A stretch of 9,813 nucleotides of DNA from Alphaproteobacteria bacterium. GTDB lineage: Bacteria > Pseudomonadota > Alphaproteobacteria > RF32 > CAG-239. Positions 1-7,497 of this stretch are shown here, piece by piece (the stretch's first letter is position 1; every line of letters begins with the position of its first letter). A program made the translations under genes and the position numbers. Under the pieces are notes generated by a model. That model saw nothing but the letters and a program-made list of their open reading frames with translations, was not told the DNA's origin and did not search any database. The DNA is taken from positions 1 through 9,813 of the forward strand of contig JAFYWO010000111.1 of NCBI GenBank assembly GCA_017557925.1. Reading direction: 5' to 3'.

Positions 1-539
1 ATAACGCCTATGAACTTATATTTGCCAATGACTCAACTTATGCACCAATAACATCTTTTTCCCCGATGTTTAAGGATATGGACAAACGCCAAGAGCTTGA
101 CTTTTGGGGAAACACCCAAAACACACACTTTAAGCCACATCTTCAAAGTTATTTTTTGGTTTTCAGAAAAAAAGTCATCAACTCGCATAAATTTCAGCAA
201 TTTATACAATCCATAACCAAACTTCCCGACCATTCTCTGTATATTTTACAATACGAAGTAGAATTAACTTCATACCTTTCGCAACTCGGATATAAATACG
301 ACAGTTATATCCCATACCAAAAACTTGCTCATCTACCCATACCGGATAAAAATTCTTATCCTCTAACACTTATAAAACACCACAACAACCAATTCCTGAA
401 AAAAAGGACTTTTACCGAAAAACTTATGATATTGGAAAATATAGACGACCTGCTTTTATACCTAAAACAAAACTCACCCAAAACATACCTTAACATTTTG
501 GCATCCAAACATCCACGTTTATCTCACCTAAAACCTTAA
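1..539 (+). CDS. RgpF-like (rhamnan synthesis F) protein, copy 1, 5'-truncated
   Basis: C-terminal 178 residues of a protein cut by the window edge; the reading frame is open from base 3. The first visible residues include ELIFANDSTYAPITSF, which aligns directly with the ANDS region of the next gene and shows that translation does not begin at the internal ATG at 66. Further shared landmarks are DFWGN, HLQSYFLVF, an [S/C]YIPY motif and NQFLKKRTFTEK near the C-terminus. These match the rhamnan synthesis F type family (PF05045-like) implicated in surface polysaccharide assembly; that assignment is from family knowledge and the exact reaction is unknown. The missing part should hold the membrane anchor and the DWGSYKRGY motif. 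It ends with TAA, and a 93-nt gap separates it from copy 2. Confidence 0.85.
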   Translation, partial: NAYELIFANDSTYAPITSFSPMFKDMDKRQELDFWGNTQNTHFKPHLQSYFLVFRKKVINSHKFQQFIQSITKLPDHSLYILQYEVELTSYLSQLGYKYDSYIPYQKLAHLPIPDKNSYPLTLIKHHNNQFLKKRTFTEKLMILENIDDLLLYLKQNSPKTYLNILASKHPRLSHLKP

Positions 540-572
540 AAAATACTATGCACACCCTAAAAAAGCTTTTAG

Positions 573-601
573 TTGCACTATCAAAGATTTTAGGCTACAC
601 T
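573..601 (+). promoter_or_regulatory. Candidate internal promoter for copies 2-4
   Basis: TTGCAC at 573-578, a 17-nt spacer, then TACACT at 596-601. This lies in the only non-overlapping gap (540-632) of the tandem cluster and about 30 bp before the copy 2 start. The -35 is the same hexamer as that in front of the 6S-like RNA in this window. The -10 is only 4/6 to consensus, so this is tentative; the genes may simply be co-transcribed with copy 1. Nothing else convincing is in the gap. Confidence 0.3.
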
Positions 602-632
602 ACCCCTAAATACACCAAAAAAAGAGGTAAAA

Positions 633-1529
633 TTGTTAGAAACAAAACTAAAAAAACTCCATTTTATAATAGCTATACTCTTGCTTATTATAGCTATTGC
701 TGTGTATTACTCATTTTCATTCAAGCGTTATGCCGTCTTTGCCGGCTATAACCCTGATGGTATAATAAAACCCTATGTCCTAACCTACTTAAAAGGACTT
801 GAAGAAGTAACTGACGGCATTGTCTATATTACCGATTCTAAACTTAATAAAGGCGAAGAAGAAAAGCTTAAATCCCTAAACATCATCTACCAACAACACA
901 TACCGCATAACGAATACGACTGGGGTTCATACAAACGTGGCTATAATTGGCTAAAAGCAAACGGTTATTTATCCAAATCTAATGAGCTGATTTTTGCTAA
1001 CGATTCAACTTATGCCCCCATAACTTCATTCAAACCGATGTTTATAACTATGTTCCTAAAACCGTATCTTGACTTTTGGGGTGATTTAAAAAACAACAAC
1101 CAAACACCTCATCTTCAAAGTTATTTTCTTGTTTTCCGCCCTAAAGTTTTTAATTCCGAAGTTTTTAATAACTTTATAAATAATATAACCGCCCAAAAAA
1201 CTCGTAACGACTACATAAACGAATACGAGATTCCATTAACAGCCACTCTTTCACAATACGATTTCAAGTGGGATTGCTATATACCATACGACAAACTGTC
1301 TGATTATCCCTTAAACGATAAGCATACACACCCCGTAAAACTGATAAAAGACCATAACCATCAATTTATAAAACGTCGCACTTTTACAGACGGCATGGTA
1401 GTTTTAGAAAACCCCAAAGACATTCTTTTGTTTTTACAAACCAACTATCCCAAAACATATCAAGATATTATAAACTCATCTAATATAAAAGCTAAAAATC
1501 CACCATCATATTTAAAGGAAAAAATCTAA
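633..1529 (+). CDS. RgpF-like (rhamnan synthesis F) membrane-anchored protein, copy 2
   Basis: A 298-aa protein starting at TTG. An AGAGG Shine-Dalgarno at 623-627 sits 5 nt upstream and no in-frame ATG precedes the conserved domain, so TTG is the best start. Residues about 11-29 form one hydrophobic segment behind a basic N-terminus (KLKK), then the family domain: FAGYNPDG (36-43), YITDS (65-69), NEYDWGSYKRGY (93-104), FANDS (121-125), DFWG (147-150), HLQSYFLVF (160-168), CYIPY (215-219). The asparagine/aspartate-containing motif followed by an ANDS motif is typical of rhamnan synthesis F-like proteins of surface polysaccharide clusters. Canonical RgpF is considerably longer, so this is a short, anchored version. 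The acceptor and sugar cannot be deduced. It overlaps copy 3 by one base (TAATG). The 783-948 stretch is nearly identical to copy 4. Confidence 0.85.
   Translation: MLETKLKKLHFIIAILLLIIAIAVYYSFSFKRYAVFAGYNPDGIIKPYVLTYLKGLEEVTDGIVYITDSKLNKGEEEKLKSLNIIYQQHIPHNEYDWGSYKRGYNWLKANGYLSKSNELIFANDSTYAPITSFKPMFITMFLKPYLDFWGDLKNNNQTPHLQSYFLVFRPKVFNSEVFNNFINNITAQKTRNDYINEYEIPLTATLSQYDFKWDCYIPYDKLSDYPLNDKHTHPVKLIKDHNHQFIKRRTFTDGMVVLENPKDILLFLQTNYPKTYQDIINSSNIKAKNPPSYLKEKI
783..948 (+). repeat. 166-bp near-identical block shared with copy 4 (unit A)
   Basis: Aligned without gaps to 2604-2769; I count 9 mismatches in 166 positions, about 95% identity. It covers the region from TYLKGLEEV to the DWGSYKRGY motif. 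Flanking sequence of the two genes is much less alike, especially in the C-terminal halves. Confidence 0.85.
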
Positions 1530-2455
1530 TGAACTATACCAAAAGACATATAATCTTTTTTTTATTAACCCTATCTTTGGGTATAAGTTTTTATTTGGAT
1601 TTCTTTGTTCCCAAAGATATATCCGTATCCTTTGCTCCCATAAACCCCAAAAAATCTACCACTGTATTTGCCGGCTATTCCTCAACGGGCAACATTCCGG
1701 AATATGTAATAAACTATCTCCAAAAACTAAAACAAATCACCCCCAACATAGTCTATGTAACAGATAACCCTATATCTAAAAAAGAAATATTAAAACTAAA
1801 GCCCTATGTAAACCACATAATAGCCACCCGCCACAATGAATACGATTGGGGTTCATATAAACGTGGTTATAACTTTATAACCAACAAAAACTTTCCTGCT
1901 CCCAATACATCTCCGTTACTGATTTTAGCAAATGACTCAGCGCTTCCGGTTGCACCGTCATTCAAACCCATATTAAAAGACATGCAAGAAAAACAAACAG
2001 ATTTTTATGGTATTACCGCCAATCAAGACGGAATATACCATATCCAAAGCCATTTTCTGATACTAACCTCAAAACTCTATACCTCAACAGAGTTCAAGAA
2101 CTACCTAAACAACGTAAAACCGCAAACTGACGGACTTATGGTTGCCTCATTATACGAAGTTCCTTTCACAAAATATTTTGAAGACAAAGGTTACACACAC
2201 GGCACTTTCATTCCTTACGAAAATTTATCATACCTAAAGTTGAATGACAAAAACTGCTATCCCTTAACACTTCTTACCAAGCACAAACTTCCTTTACTAA
2301 AAATGCGCACATTTACCAGTCGTTTACACGTTCAAGAATCACGTCGTATGCTATTTAAGTGGCTAAAACAAAACAGTCATAAATCTTACAAACAACTTAT
2401 CCGCCATCTGAAACAAATCAACTCTCCTTACTTAAAGGATAATCGTGAGGACTAA
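1529..2455 (+). CDS. RgpF-like (rhamnan synthesis F) membrane-anchored protein, copy 3 (divergent)
   Basis: A 308-aa protein with an ATG overlapping the stop of copy 2 (TAATG) and an AAAGGA Shine-Dalgarno at 1514-1519. A hydrophobic anchor at about residues 8-26 is followed by a longer linker than in the siblings (to about 44), then FAGY (47-50), YVTD (76-79), HNEYDWGSYKRGYN (102-115) and LANDS (133-137). It is the most divergent copy: DFYG replaces DFWG, QSHF replaces QSYF, and the FAGY motif is followed by SSTGN, not NPDG. The catalytic-looking DWGSYKRGY and NDS motifs are intact, so it is probably active but with different specificity (inference). It overlaps copy 4 by 11 bases. Family assignment is firm, function within the polysaccharide pathway is not. 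Confidence 0.85.
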   Translation: MNYTKRHIIFFLLTLSLGISFYLDFFVPKDISVSFAPINPKKSTTVFAGYSSTGNIPEYVINYLQKLKQITPNIVYVTDNPISKKEILKLKPYVNHIIATRHNEYDWGSYKRGYNFITNKNFPAPNTSPLLILANDSALPVAPSFKPILKDMQEKQTDFYGITANQDGIYHIQSHFLILTSKLYTSTEFKNYLNNVKPQTDGLMVASLYEVPFTKYFEDKGYTHGTFIPYENLSYLKLNDKNCYPLTLLTKHKLPLLKMRTFTSRLHVQESRRMLFKWLKQNSHKSYKQLIRHLKQINSPYLKDNRED

Positions 2456-3305
2456 ACGTAGAATGAGCCAAAAAACATTTTTAATTGCATTTACCGCACT
2501 AACCATAACAGGAGCTCTTGTAACCTATCATATTACCCCAAAAAAGCGCTATGCAATTTTTGCAGGCTATAACCCTGATGGCAATATATCCCCTTATGTA
2601 ATCACCTACTTAAAAGGACTTGAAGAAGTAAGTGACGGCATCATCTATATTACAGACTCTAACCTCAATAAAGGCGAAGAAGAAAAGCTTAAATCCCTAA
2701 AAATCATCTACCAACAACACATACCGCATAATGAATACGACTGGGGTTCATACAAACGTGGCTATAATTTTTTAAAACAAACAAAACTTATAAAAAACAC
2801 CAAAGAACTAATATTAGCAAACGATTCTTGTATTGCTCCGCTAACATCATTTGTTCCGATGTTCAAAGAAATGGAAAAACAAAAAGACATTGACTTTTGG
2901 GGTAACACGCAAGATAGACCATATTATCCGCATATCCAAAGTTACTTTATGGTTCTTCGCCGTTCCGCCCTAACCTCTCCGGTATTTGAAAATTTAATAA
3001 CCGGCGTTACACATCAAAAACAATATTTTGACTATGTCAGCAAATACGAAATTCTGCTCACCACTCGCTTAAAAAATGAAGGCCTCAAGGCAACATCTTA
3101 TATCCCGATGCGCCCTAAAACAGATATATACTCCACCCCTCATCTATACATCAGCGAGTATAATAATCAATTTATAAAAAAGAAATCCATAACCGAAAAA
3201 ACAAGATTAAAAAACATCAGCCTTACCAATTTATTAAATAAGGTCAAAAGCATTTCGCCCAAAACATACCAAAACATTATTGCTCTAACAGACAAAAACA
3301 GCTGA
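2445..3305 (+). CDS. RgpF-like (rhamnan synthesis F) membrane-anchored protein, copy 4
   Basis: A 286-aa protein starting at GTG 2445 with AAAGGA at 2434-2439 (5-nt spacing), overlapping the copy 3 stop by 11 bases. An alternative ATG at 2463 would remove six basic N-terminal residues (MRTKRR). Hydrophobic anchor about 11-28, then FAGYNPDG (39-46), YITDS (68-72), HNEYDWGSYKRGYN (95-108), LANDS (124-128), DFWGN (150-154) and HIQSYFMVL (163-171). The C-terminal third departs from copies 1-3: the SYIPY segment is SYIPM followed by unrelated sequence, although NQFIKKKS is kept. The N-terminal half is close to copy 2 even at DNA level. The stop is TGA. It is the last gene of the + strand cluster; the shared hairpin lies 84 bp downstream. 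Confidence 0.85.
   Translation: MRTKRRMSQKTFLIAFTALTITGALVTYHITPKKRYAIFAGYNPDGNISPYVITYLKGLEEVSDGIIYITDSNLNKGEEEKLKSLKIIYQQHIPHNEYDWGSYKRGYNFLKQTKLIKNTKELILANDSCIAPLTSFVPMFKEMEKQKDIDFWGNTQDRPYYPHIQSYFMVLRRSALTSPVFENLITGVTHQKQYFDYVSKYEILLTTRLKNEGLKATSYIPMRPKTDIYSTPHLYISEYNNQFIKKKSITEKTRLKNISLTNLLNKVKSISPKTYQNIIALTDKNS
2604..2769 (+). repeat. 166-bp near-identical block shared with copy 2 (unit B)
   Basis: Partner of 783-948; colinear, 9 mismatches counted. Half or more of the differences look like codon third positions, consistent with a recent duplication or gene conversion of a constrained segment. Confidence 0.85.
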
Positions 3306-3381
3306 TTTATATTATATACAAAATAATAACTCTTAATTATGCCTCTAAACCAAACTTAGCTTTAATCTTCAAATATGCCCC

Positions 3382-3408
3382 AAAAAAAGGGTGCCAAAGC
3401 ACCCTATT
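3382..3408 (-). terminator. Intrinsic terminator of the pilin operon, possibly bidirectional
   Basis: Perfect 6-bp stem GGGTGC (3389-3394) / GCACCC (3399-3404) with a 4-nt loop. On the - strand it is followed by seven Ts (A-run 3382-3388), a good rho-independent terminator about 20 bp after the giant pilin stop codon. On the + strand it is followed by TATTTTAT, so it may also end transcription of the polysaccharide genes, whose last stop is 84 bp away. It sits at the meeting point of the two convergent units. Confidence 0.85.
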
Positions 3409-3423
3409 TTATCATCATTACAA

Positions 3424-6400
3424 TTACCACGGATTGCTATACTTCAAGCTTGGGTCATCCAATCTCTTAACGTAAGCATCAGAAGAACTCTTATCTTTGT
3501 AGTTATAAGAATCACTTAAAGTATCAAACTTCAACACATTTGTTCCATCAAACTGATTTCTGTCAAAATAGCAATAAACCGTTGCATGGCCTTCCAAAGT
3601 ATTTGTTGCCACAGGGAAGACATTCCATATATAACTCTTAGCCATTGTTACACCACCGCCTTCATTATCTTCTCCATCGGTATTATTAGAAAAAATACCT
3701 GTTCTATCTCCCCCATTTGTGACTAAACTATTATAATGAGCAGCATCATACAAGAAACCCATACGAGCAGCCCAACCTTTACCATTGGTTTCATTTGGGT
3801 TCAATGATGTTTTCAAGAATGTTCCTTCTTGGAAATACAAAGGTTCTGCCACGGCATATTTATCATTATTGCTGTCTGTATACACATCAACAGTGCCAGC
3901 TGTTGGGTCACCAAATTGAACACTTGATGATAAATAACCAAACTTATCGTGCTCGGATTTAAGTCCCCAGAACCAACCTTCAGTTTTCCAAGTATTTGTT
4001 GCCACAAATTGAGAGAAGGTATCAGAACTTTGGTAAATCTCATTCCAATACAAGCTCTTTGTTTCTTGCATACTAGGATACATAATATTACCAACGGTAA
4101 CTGCCTTTTTCAAAATATCGCTTTGTCTTAAAGGCTCTGACAACATAAACATCCCCTTAGGTACAGCACCGCCATTAGCACCTGCTGTAACCATACGACC
4201 TGTTCTACCCATTTGGAAAGAGATAGGCATCATTGTTGCCATATTCTTATATCCCGGAGGACACATAGCATAAGGCAAAATTCCAATATAAGGATCAGCC
4301 CAAGCAACATCTTGTGGCACACATTCAACACCACCCTTGCCACAAGCATTTCCGGCACTCCATCTTATACGTTTAGATTTGCTACCTTCCAAATAGTCAT
4401 TAGATACGTTATAAACACCTTTCAACACAAAGTCAGGCAAAACGTCACTCAAGCGAGCACCACCACGAGTGGTCAACTTAATATCGTGCATAACCGAAGT
4501 ATATGCCGGATTAACCATATATTGGTCATAAGCATTTGCAGCATTTGTTCTCGGACCATCATTTGCCACCATATTTGTATTAGATACAAGTCTGTTAGCC
4601 TTGATATAACCATATCCCTCATCAGCTGCAAATGTAGAGTTTTCTCCGTTATTACCATAACTTTGCTCTAGCTCAATAGCACCTTTTCTGACATAGATGG
4701 AAGTGTTATCCATAATATTAGTTCCTGCAATACTTGAACCGCTAACATCTTCTGAGTTAATAGAAAGCATCGCATAATAATCAGCACCACCATCACCATA
4801 ATTACCGGTATACCTGTCTTTTGCCCAAACTCTAACATAACTCGGATCAACCTCAAACATAGCTCTTGAGCTGTCTTTTTCAGCTGTATTATATGCGTCA
4901 GATGCAATATGTATAACATCATTACCCTTAACGTGTAAAGAACCGTTTATATCAACATTTGAAGACCCGTTTGGCGTTCCATCTCTATATACACCAAATA
5001 TCTTAGAGCTCTGACCACCATCACCGTTACGTTGAATTTCAAAATCAACATATCTTGTTCTAACCATATCTTTATTAGCATAAATTCTTGAATCTTCAAC
5101 ACCATTAACCGCAGTACTGCCAAGCATAATCCCCAATTCGCCAGCTCTTGCAACAATAGTATTTTCGTGTTCACCATCTTGCCCTGCATGAGCATATAAT
5201 TCCAAAGCGCCTTTTTGCAAGCTTACACTTGAAGAGTCACTATCACTAACGGTTTCTATATGAACACCACGCCCACCAAACACATAAGAAGAACCACTGA
5301 TAACTCCGGTATTACTTGAATCACTCTTATCAGCCATAAAGTAATTATGTTTAGTTCCCATTCTGGCTTCACCTTTATTAAGCTCCATCCAAGCGCCTTC
5401 TGTATCTCTAACATTAACAACTCCGGAAGATGCCATAAACATCATATCTTGTTCAGAAGCATAAACATTTCCAGCCACTTTACTCGGGTCACGGATAATC
5501 ACCATACCATTACCCAATGCGCCCCCAGGTGCATACACATTCAACCAACCGTTTCTGTTATCAACAAGATAACTTGATGTTCCGGAAAATCCTGCGTGCA
5601 AATCTCTAAATCCGGCATCATTAAACCATGCTTTTCTTGCCCATAACAATTCATCAATCCAAGCATTTCCAGCAACACCCATTACAAAACTGCTACGAGT
5701 ATACAATGCTCCACCTGTATCAGAAGAACTAATCTGATTATTTCCCATATAAGTAGAACCGAAAATATCTGTATACATAGTAGAAATAGCAGTTAAACCT
5801 TCTTTAGCAGCATTTATACCAGATGCACCATACATACCACCGGTTTGAGATGTAGGTTGGTATGGTTGTCCTTCCAAAATCTTAATTCTTCTGCCATATA
5901 AAGATACTTCAGAAGAATTACCCGGAGTTGATCCGAAATCTACATACATCTTAGAATTTTCCGCAAATGTATCATTTGGATTATTAACAACGGAAGAACC
6001 TGCACCTTGACCTACAACAAAGTAGTTACCGCCATCTTTCATAATTTCAACTCTGGAGCTTGTTCCTCTACCGTTTGCAGCCAACCAATCACCGTCATAA
6101 GAACCGGCATATAAGCCACCGCCACCGCTGTTAATAACTGTTTTTGCATGTACCAATGGGTTACCACCGGCAGCAGGAGATTGGGAGTTAATATAAACTT
6201 CACCGCCCTTTCTTGCCACATAAACGTGAGAACCTTCATTCGCCCCGATACTAACCGTATGTTGTCCTGCCTGAACTTCTGCCGTCAACAAATAATCATC
6301 AGCATCTCCAACCATTGAGCTTGCAATTCTAAATGTGTAATCATCATTATTTTTCTCAACGTGAACAAAATCACCAGCCATTCTGACTTCAACATCTGAA

Positions 6401-7482
6401 CTGTCCAAACTACCGCTGGCATAAATAATGTCATAATCAGCCATAGAACTTCCGTCAGAAGGTTTAAATACCATCTCCGTTAAGCTGGAAGCATTACCCA
6501 TAATCTTAAAACCTTCGTTAAGTGCACTTAAGTTACCGTAAATCCACGCAGCACCCTCATTAGATGCTGTTATTGAAGAATACTTGCCACTTGCGGAAGC
6601 CCAAGGCTTACCGATATATAAATCAGCAACCTCAGGGTCACAATTAGCTGCTGTTCCGGTTATATTACAATTAGTGTTCATCGTTAATTTTCTAACGTTT
6701 AAGATACCGTGATATTCTTTAGCATCACTTTCCCACTGAGTATTACCAGCCATTTCTTGATTTAAGTGCCCACCCATATAAAGGTCTGTAATCATAGTAT
6801 TATGGTGCGCATCTGTCTCTGGGTTATCTGTTGGCACACGATATAAGTATTTATCATTATCTTCCATAGAGTTTTCAATAGGCTCACTAGAAGTTACAAT
6901 CAAAGAGTTTTCCGTTAATACATCATCATCAAATCGAATATCACTAACCATAGAGCTATCCAAATACCAAGCACCACCCGTTCCTTGCGCTTCTTTTCTG
7001 TCTGTAATAACACCACCGTTAGAACCTACCAATGATGCTAATCTTGAGGCTCTTTTCTTACCTGGGTCCATAGCGTGAGGAAATACTAAATAAGTAACCA
7101 ATCTGTGCTTATCTCTATGCACATATACTTTAGGAGCTTTATAGTTACGCAGTTCATTAGGAGTATAACCATAAGGTAAAAAGCTTGAATAACCTGTTTC
7201 AAAAGCACCTGCTGTATTATCATCAAAGGCCAACTCAACCGTAGGATTTGAATCCGAAGATGTTGCATCCATCAACTTTTGGAAGTTATTTCTTGTAAAA
7301 GATTCTACCACCGAGTTCATTACTCTCACCTGAGATGCAGCATTAATATCCTGAATTTCCTGCAATCTTTCGGCAGACTTTTTATACAACGTAGGAGTAA
7401 CCATCGCAATCAAACCAAGCATTGCAAGAGCTTCTACCAACAACGTTCCTTTTTCTTCTGCTATATTTACAAACTTCCTCAT
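3424..7482 (-). CDS. Giant type IV pilin-like (PilV-like) adhesin
   Basis: A 1,352-aa protein with a prepilin signal: basic leader MRKFVNIAEEKG, cleavage expected after Gly12, then TLLVEALAMLGLIAMV with the conserved Glu at mature position 5 and a hydrophobic helix (about 13-33). Ordinary pilins are roughly 150-200 aa, so almost all of this is added passenger. Residues about 363-940 hold at least eight short beta-hairpin-like repeats in Gly/Ser/Asn/Asp-rich sequence. A distinct C-terminal region begins near GGARLSDVLPDF (1007-1018) and has Cys 1047, 1054, 1074 and 1304; another Cys pair is at 272/281. Start: GTG 7491 overlaps the Shine-Dalgarno and ATG 7488 is too close, so ATG 7482 (8-nt spacing) is chosen. 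Likely a minor pilin or pilus-tip adhesin exported by a type IV pilus or type II secretion-like machine located elsewhere. PilV-like is by analogy; I see no shufflon repeats or recombinase. Confidence 0.75.
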   Translation of the reverse strand: MRKFVNIAEEKGTLLVEALAMLGLIAMVTPTLYKKSAERLQEIQDINAASQVRVMNSVVESFTRNNFQKLMDATSSDSNPTVELAFDDNTAGAFETGYSSFLPYGYTPNELRNYKAPKVYVHRDKHRLVTYLVFPHAMDPGKKRASRLASLVGSNGGVITDRKEAQGTGGAWYLDSSMVSDIRFDDDVLTENSLIVTSSEPIENSMEDNDKYLYRVPTDNPETDAHHNTMITDLYMGGHLNQEMAGNTQWESDAKEYHGILNVRKLTMNTNCNITGTAANCDPEVADLYIGKPWASASGKYSSITASNEGAAWIYGNLSALNEGFKIMGNASSLTEMVFKPSDGSSMADYDIIYASGSLDSSDVEVRMAGDFVHVEKNNDDYTFRIASSMVGDADDYLLTAEVQAGQHTVSIGANEGSHVYVARKGGEVYINSQSPAAGGNPLVHAKTVINSGGGGLYAGSYDGDWLAANGRGTSSRVEIMKDGGNYFVVGQGAGSSVVNNPNDTFAENSKMYVDFGSTPGNSSEVSLYGRRIKILEGQPYQPTSQTGGMYGASGINAAKEGLTAISTMYTDIFGSTYMGNNQISSSDTGGALYTRSSFVMGVAGNAWIDELLWARKAWFNDAGFRDLHAGFSGTSSYLVDNRNGWLNVYAPGGALGNGMVIIRDPSKVAGNVYASEQDMMFMASSGVVNVRDTEGAWMELNKGEARMGTKHNYFMADKSDSSNTGVISGSSYVFGGRGVHIETVSDSDSSSVSLQKGALELYAHAGQDGEHENTIVARAGELGIMLGSTAVNGVEDSRIYANKDMVRTRYVDFEIQRNGDGGQSSKIFGVYRDGTPNGSSNVDINGSLHVKGNDVIHIASDAYNTAEKDSSRAMFEVDPSYVRVWAKDRYTGNYGDGGADYYAMLSINSEDVSGSSIAGTNIMDNTSIYVRKGAIELEQSYGNNGENSTFAADEGYGYIKANRLVSNTNMVANDGPRTNAANAYDQYMVNPAYTSVMHDIKLTTRGGARLSDVLPDFVLKGVYNVSNDYLEGSKSKRIRWSAGNACGKGGVECVPQDVAWADPYIGILPYAMCPPGYKNMATMMPISFQMGRTGRMVTAGANGGAVPKGMFMLSEPLRQSDILKKAVTVGNIMYPSMQETKSLYWNEIYQSSDTFSQFVATNTWKTEGWFWGLKSEHDKFGYLSSSVQFGDPTAGTVDVYTDSNNDKYAVAEPLYFQEGTFLKTSLNPNETNGKGWAARMGFLYDAAHYNSLVTNGGDRTGIFSNNTDGEDNEGGGVTMAKSYIWNVFPVATNTLEGHATVYCYFDRNQFDGTNVLKFDTLSDSYNYKDKSSSDAYVKRLDDPSLKYSNPW
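4663..6396 (-). repeat. Protein-level beta-hairpin repeats in the giant pilin
   Basis: A degenerate unit of about 15 residues, alternating hydrophobics either side of a central Gly (h-x-h-x-x-x-G-x-h-x-h), recurs at pilin residues 363-377 (DVEVRMAGDFVHVEK), 419-433 (HVYVARKGGEVYINS), 478-491, 524-538, 696-710 (GAWMELNKGEARMGT), 750-764 (SSSVSLQKGALELYA), 873-887 and 926-940 (NTSIYVRKGAIELEQ). Several are preceded by Ser-Ser. The pair at 754-786 and 930-962 is the clearest, extending over about 33 residues. DNA identity is low, so the repeats are old. They suggest an elongated beta-rich stalk like those of fibre and solenoid adhesins. Confidence 0.6.
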
Positions 7483-7490
7483 AGCCATCA

Positions 7491-7497
7491 CTCCTAC
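7491..7497 (-). promoter_or_regulatory. Shine-Dalgarno with embedded stop codon
   Basis: The - strand reads GTAGGAG. The TAG (7496-7494) is the stop codon of the upstream 314-aa gene and AGGAG (7495-7491) is the ribosome binding site of the giant pilin, 8 nt before ATG 7482. A ribosome terminating on the first gene sits on the initiation site of the second, which implies translational coupling. This spacing is also the reason for preferring ATG 7482 over GTG 7491. Confidence 0.75.

Noticed and set aside
33..233. Antisense open frame in copy 1
   Set aside because: Shadow of a well-supported RgpF-like coding sequence on the + strand.
548..751. Open frame of 67 codons starting MHTLKKLLVALSK between copies 1 and 2
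   Set aside because: No Shine-Dalgarno before its ATG, and more than half of it overlaps copy 2 in another frame. The 540-632 gap has a possible promoter but no supported gene.
3424..4500. Shufflon-type switching of the pilin C-terminus
   Set aside because: No inverted repeats, alternative C-terminal cassettes or site-specific recombinase are visible in the window.
4213..4671. A 152-codon + strand open frame antisense to the giant pilin, and similar shorter ones at 3949, 5347, 7279, 7695 and 7873
   Set aside because: Low-complexity His/Ser/Thr/Ile-rich translations expected from the reverse of Gly/Asp/Val-rich coding sequence; no ribosome binding site or recognisable domain.
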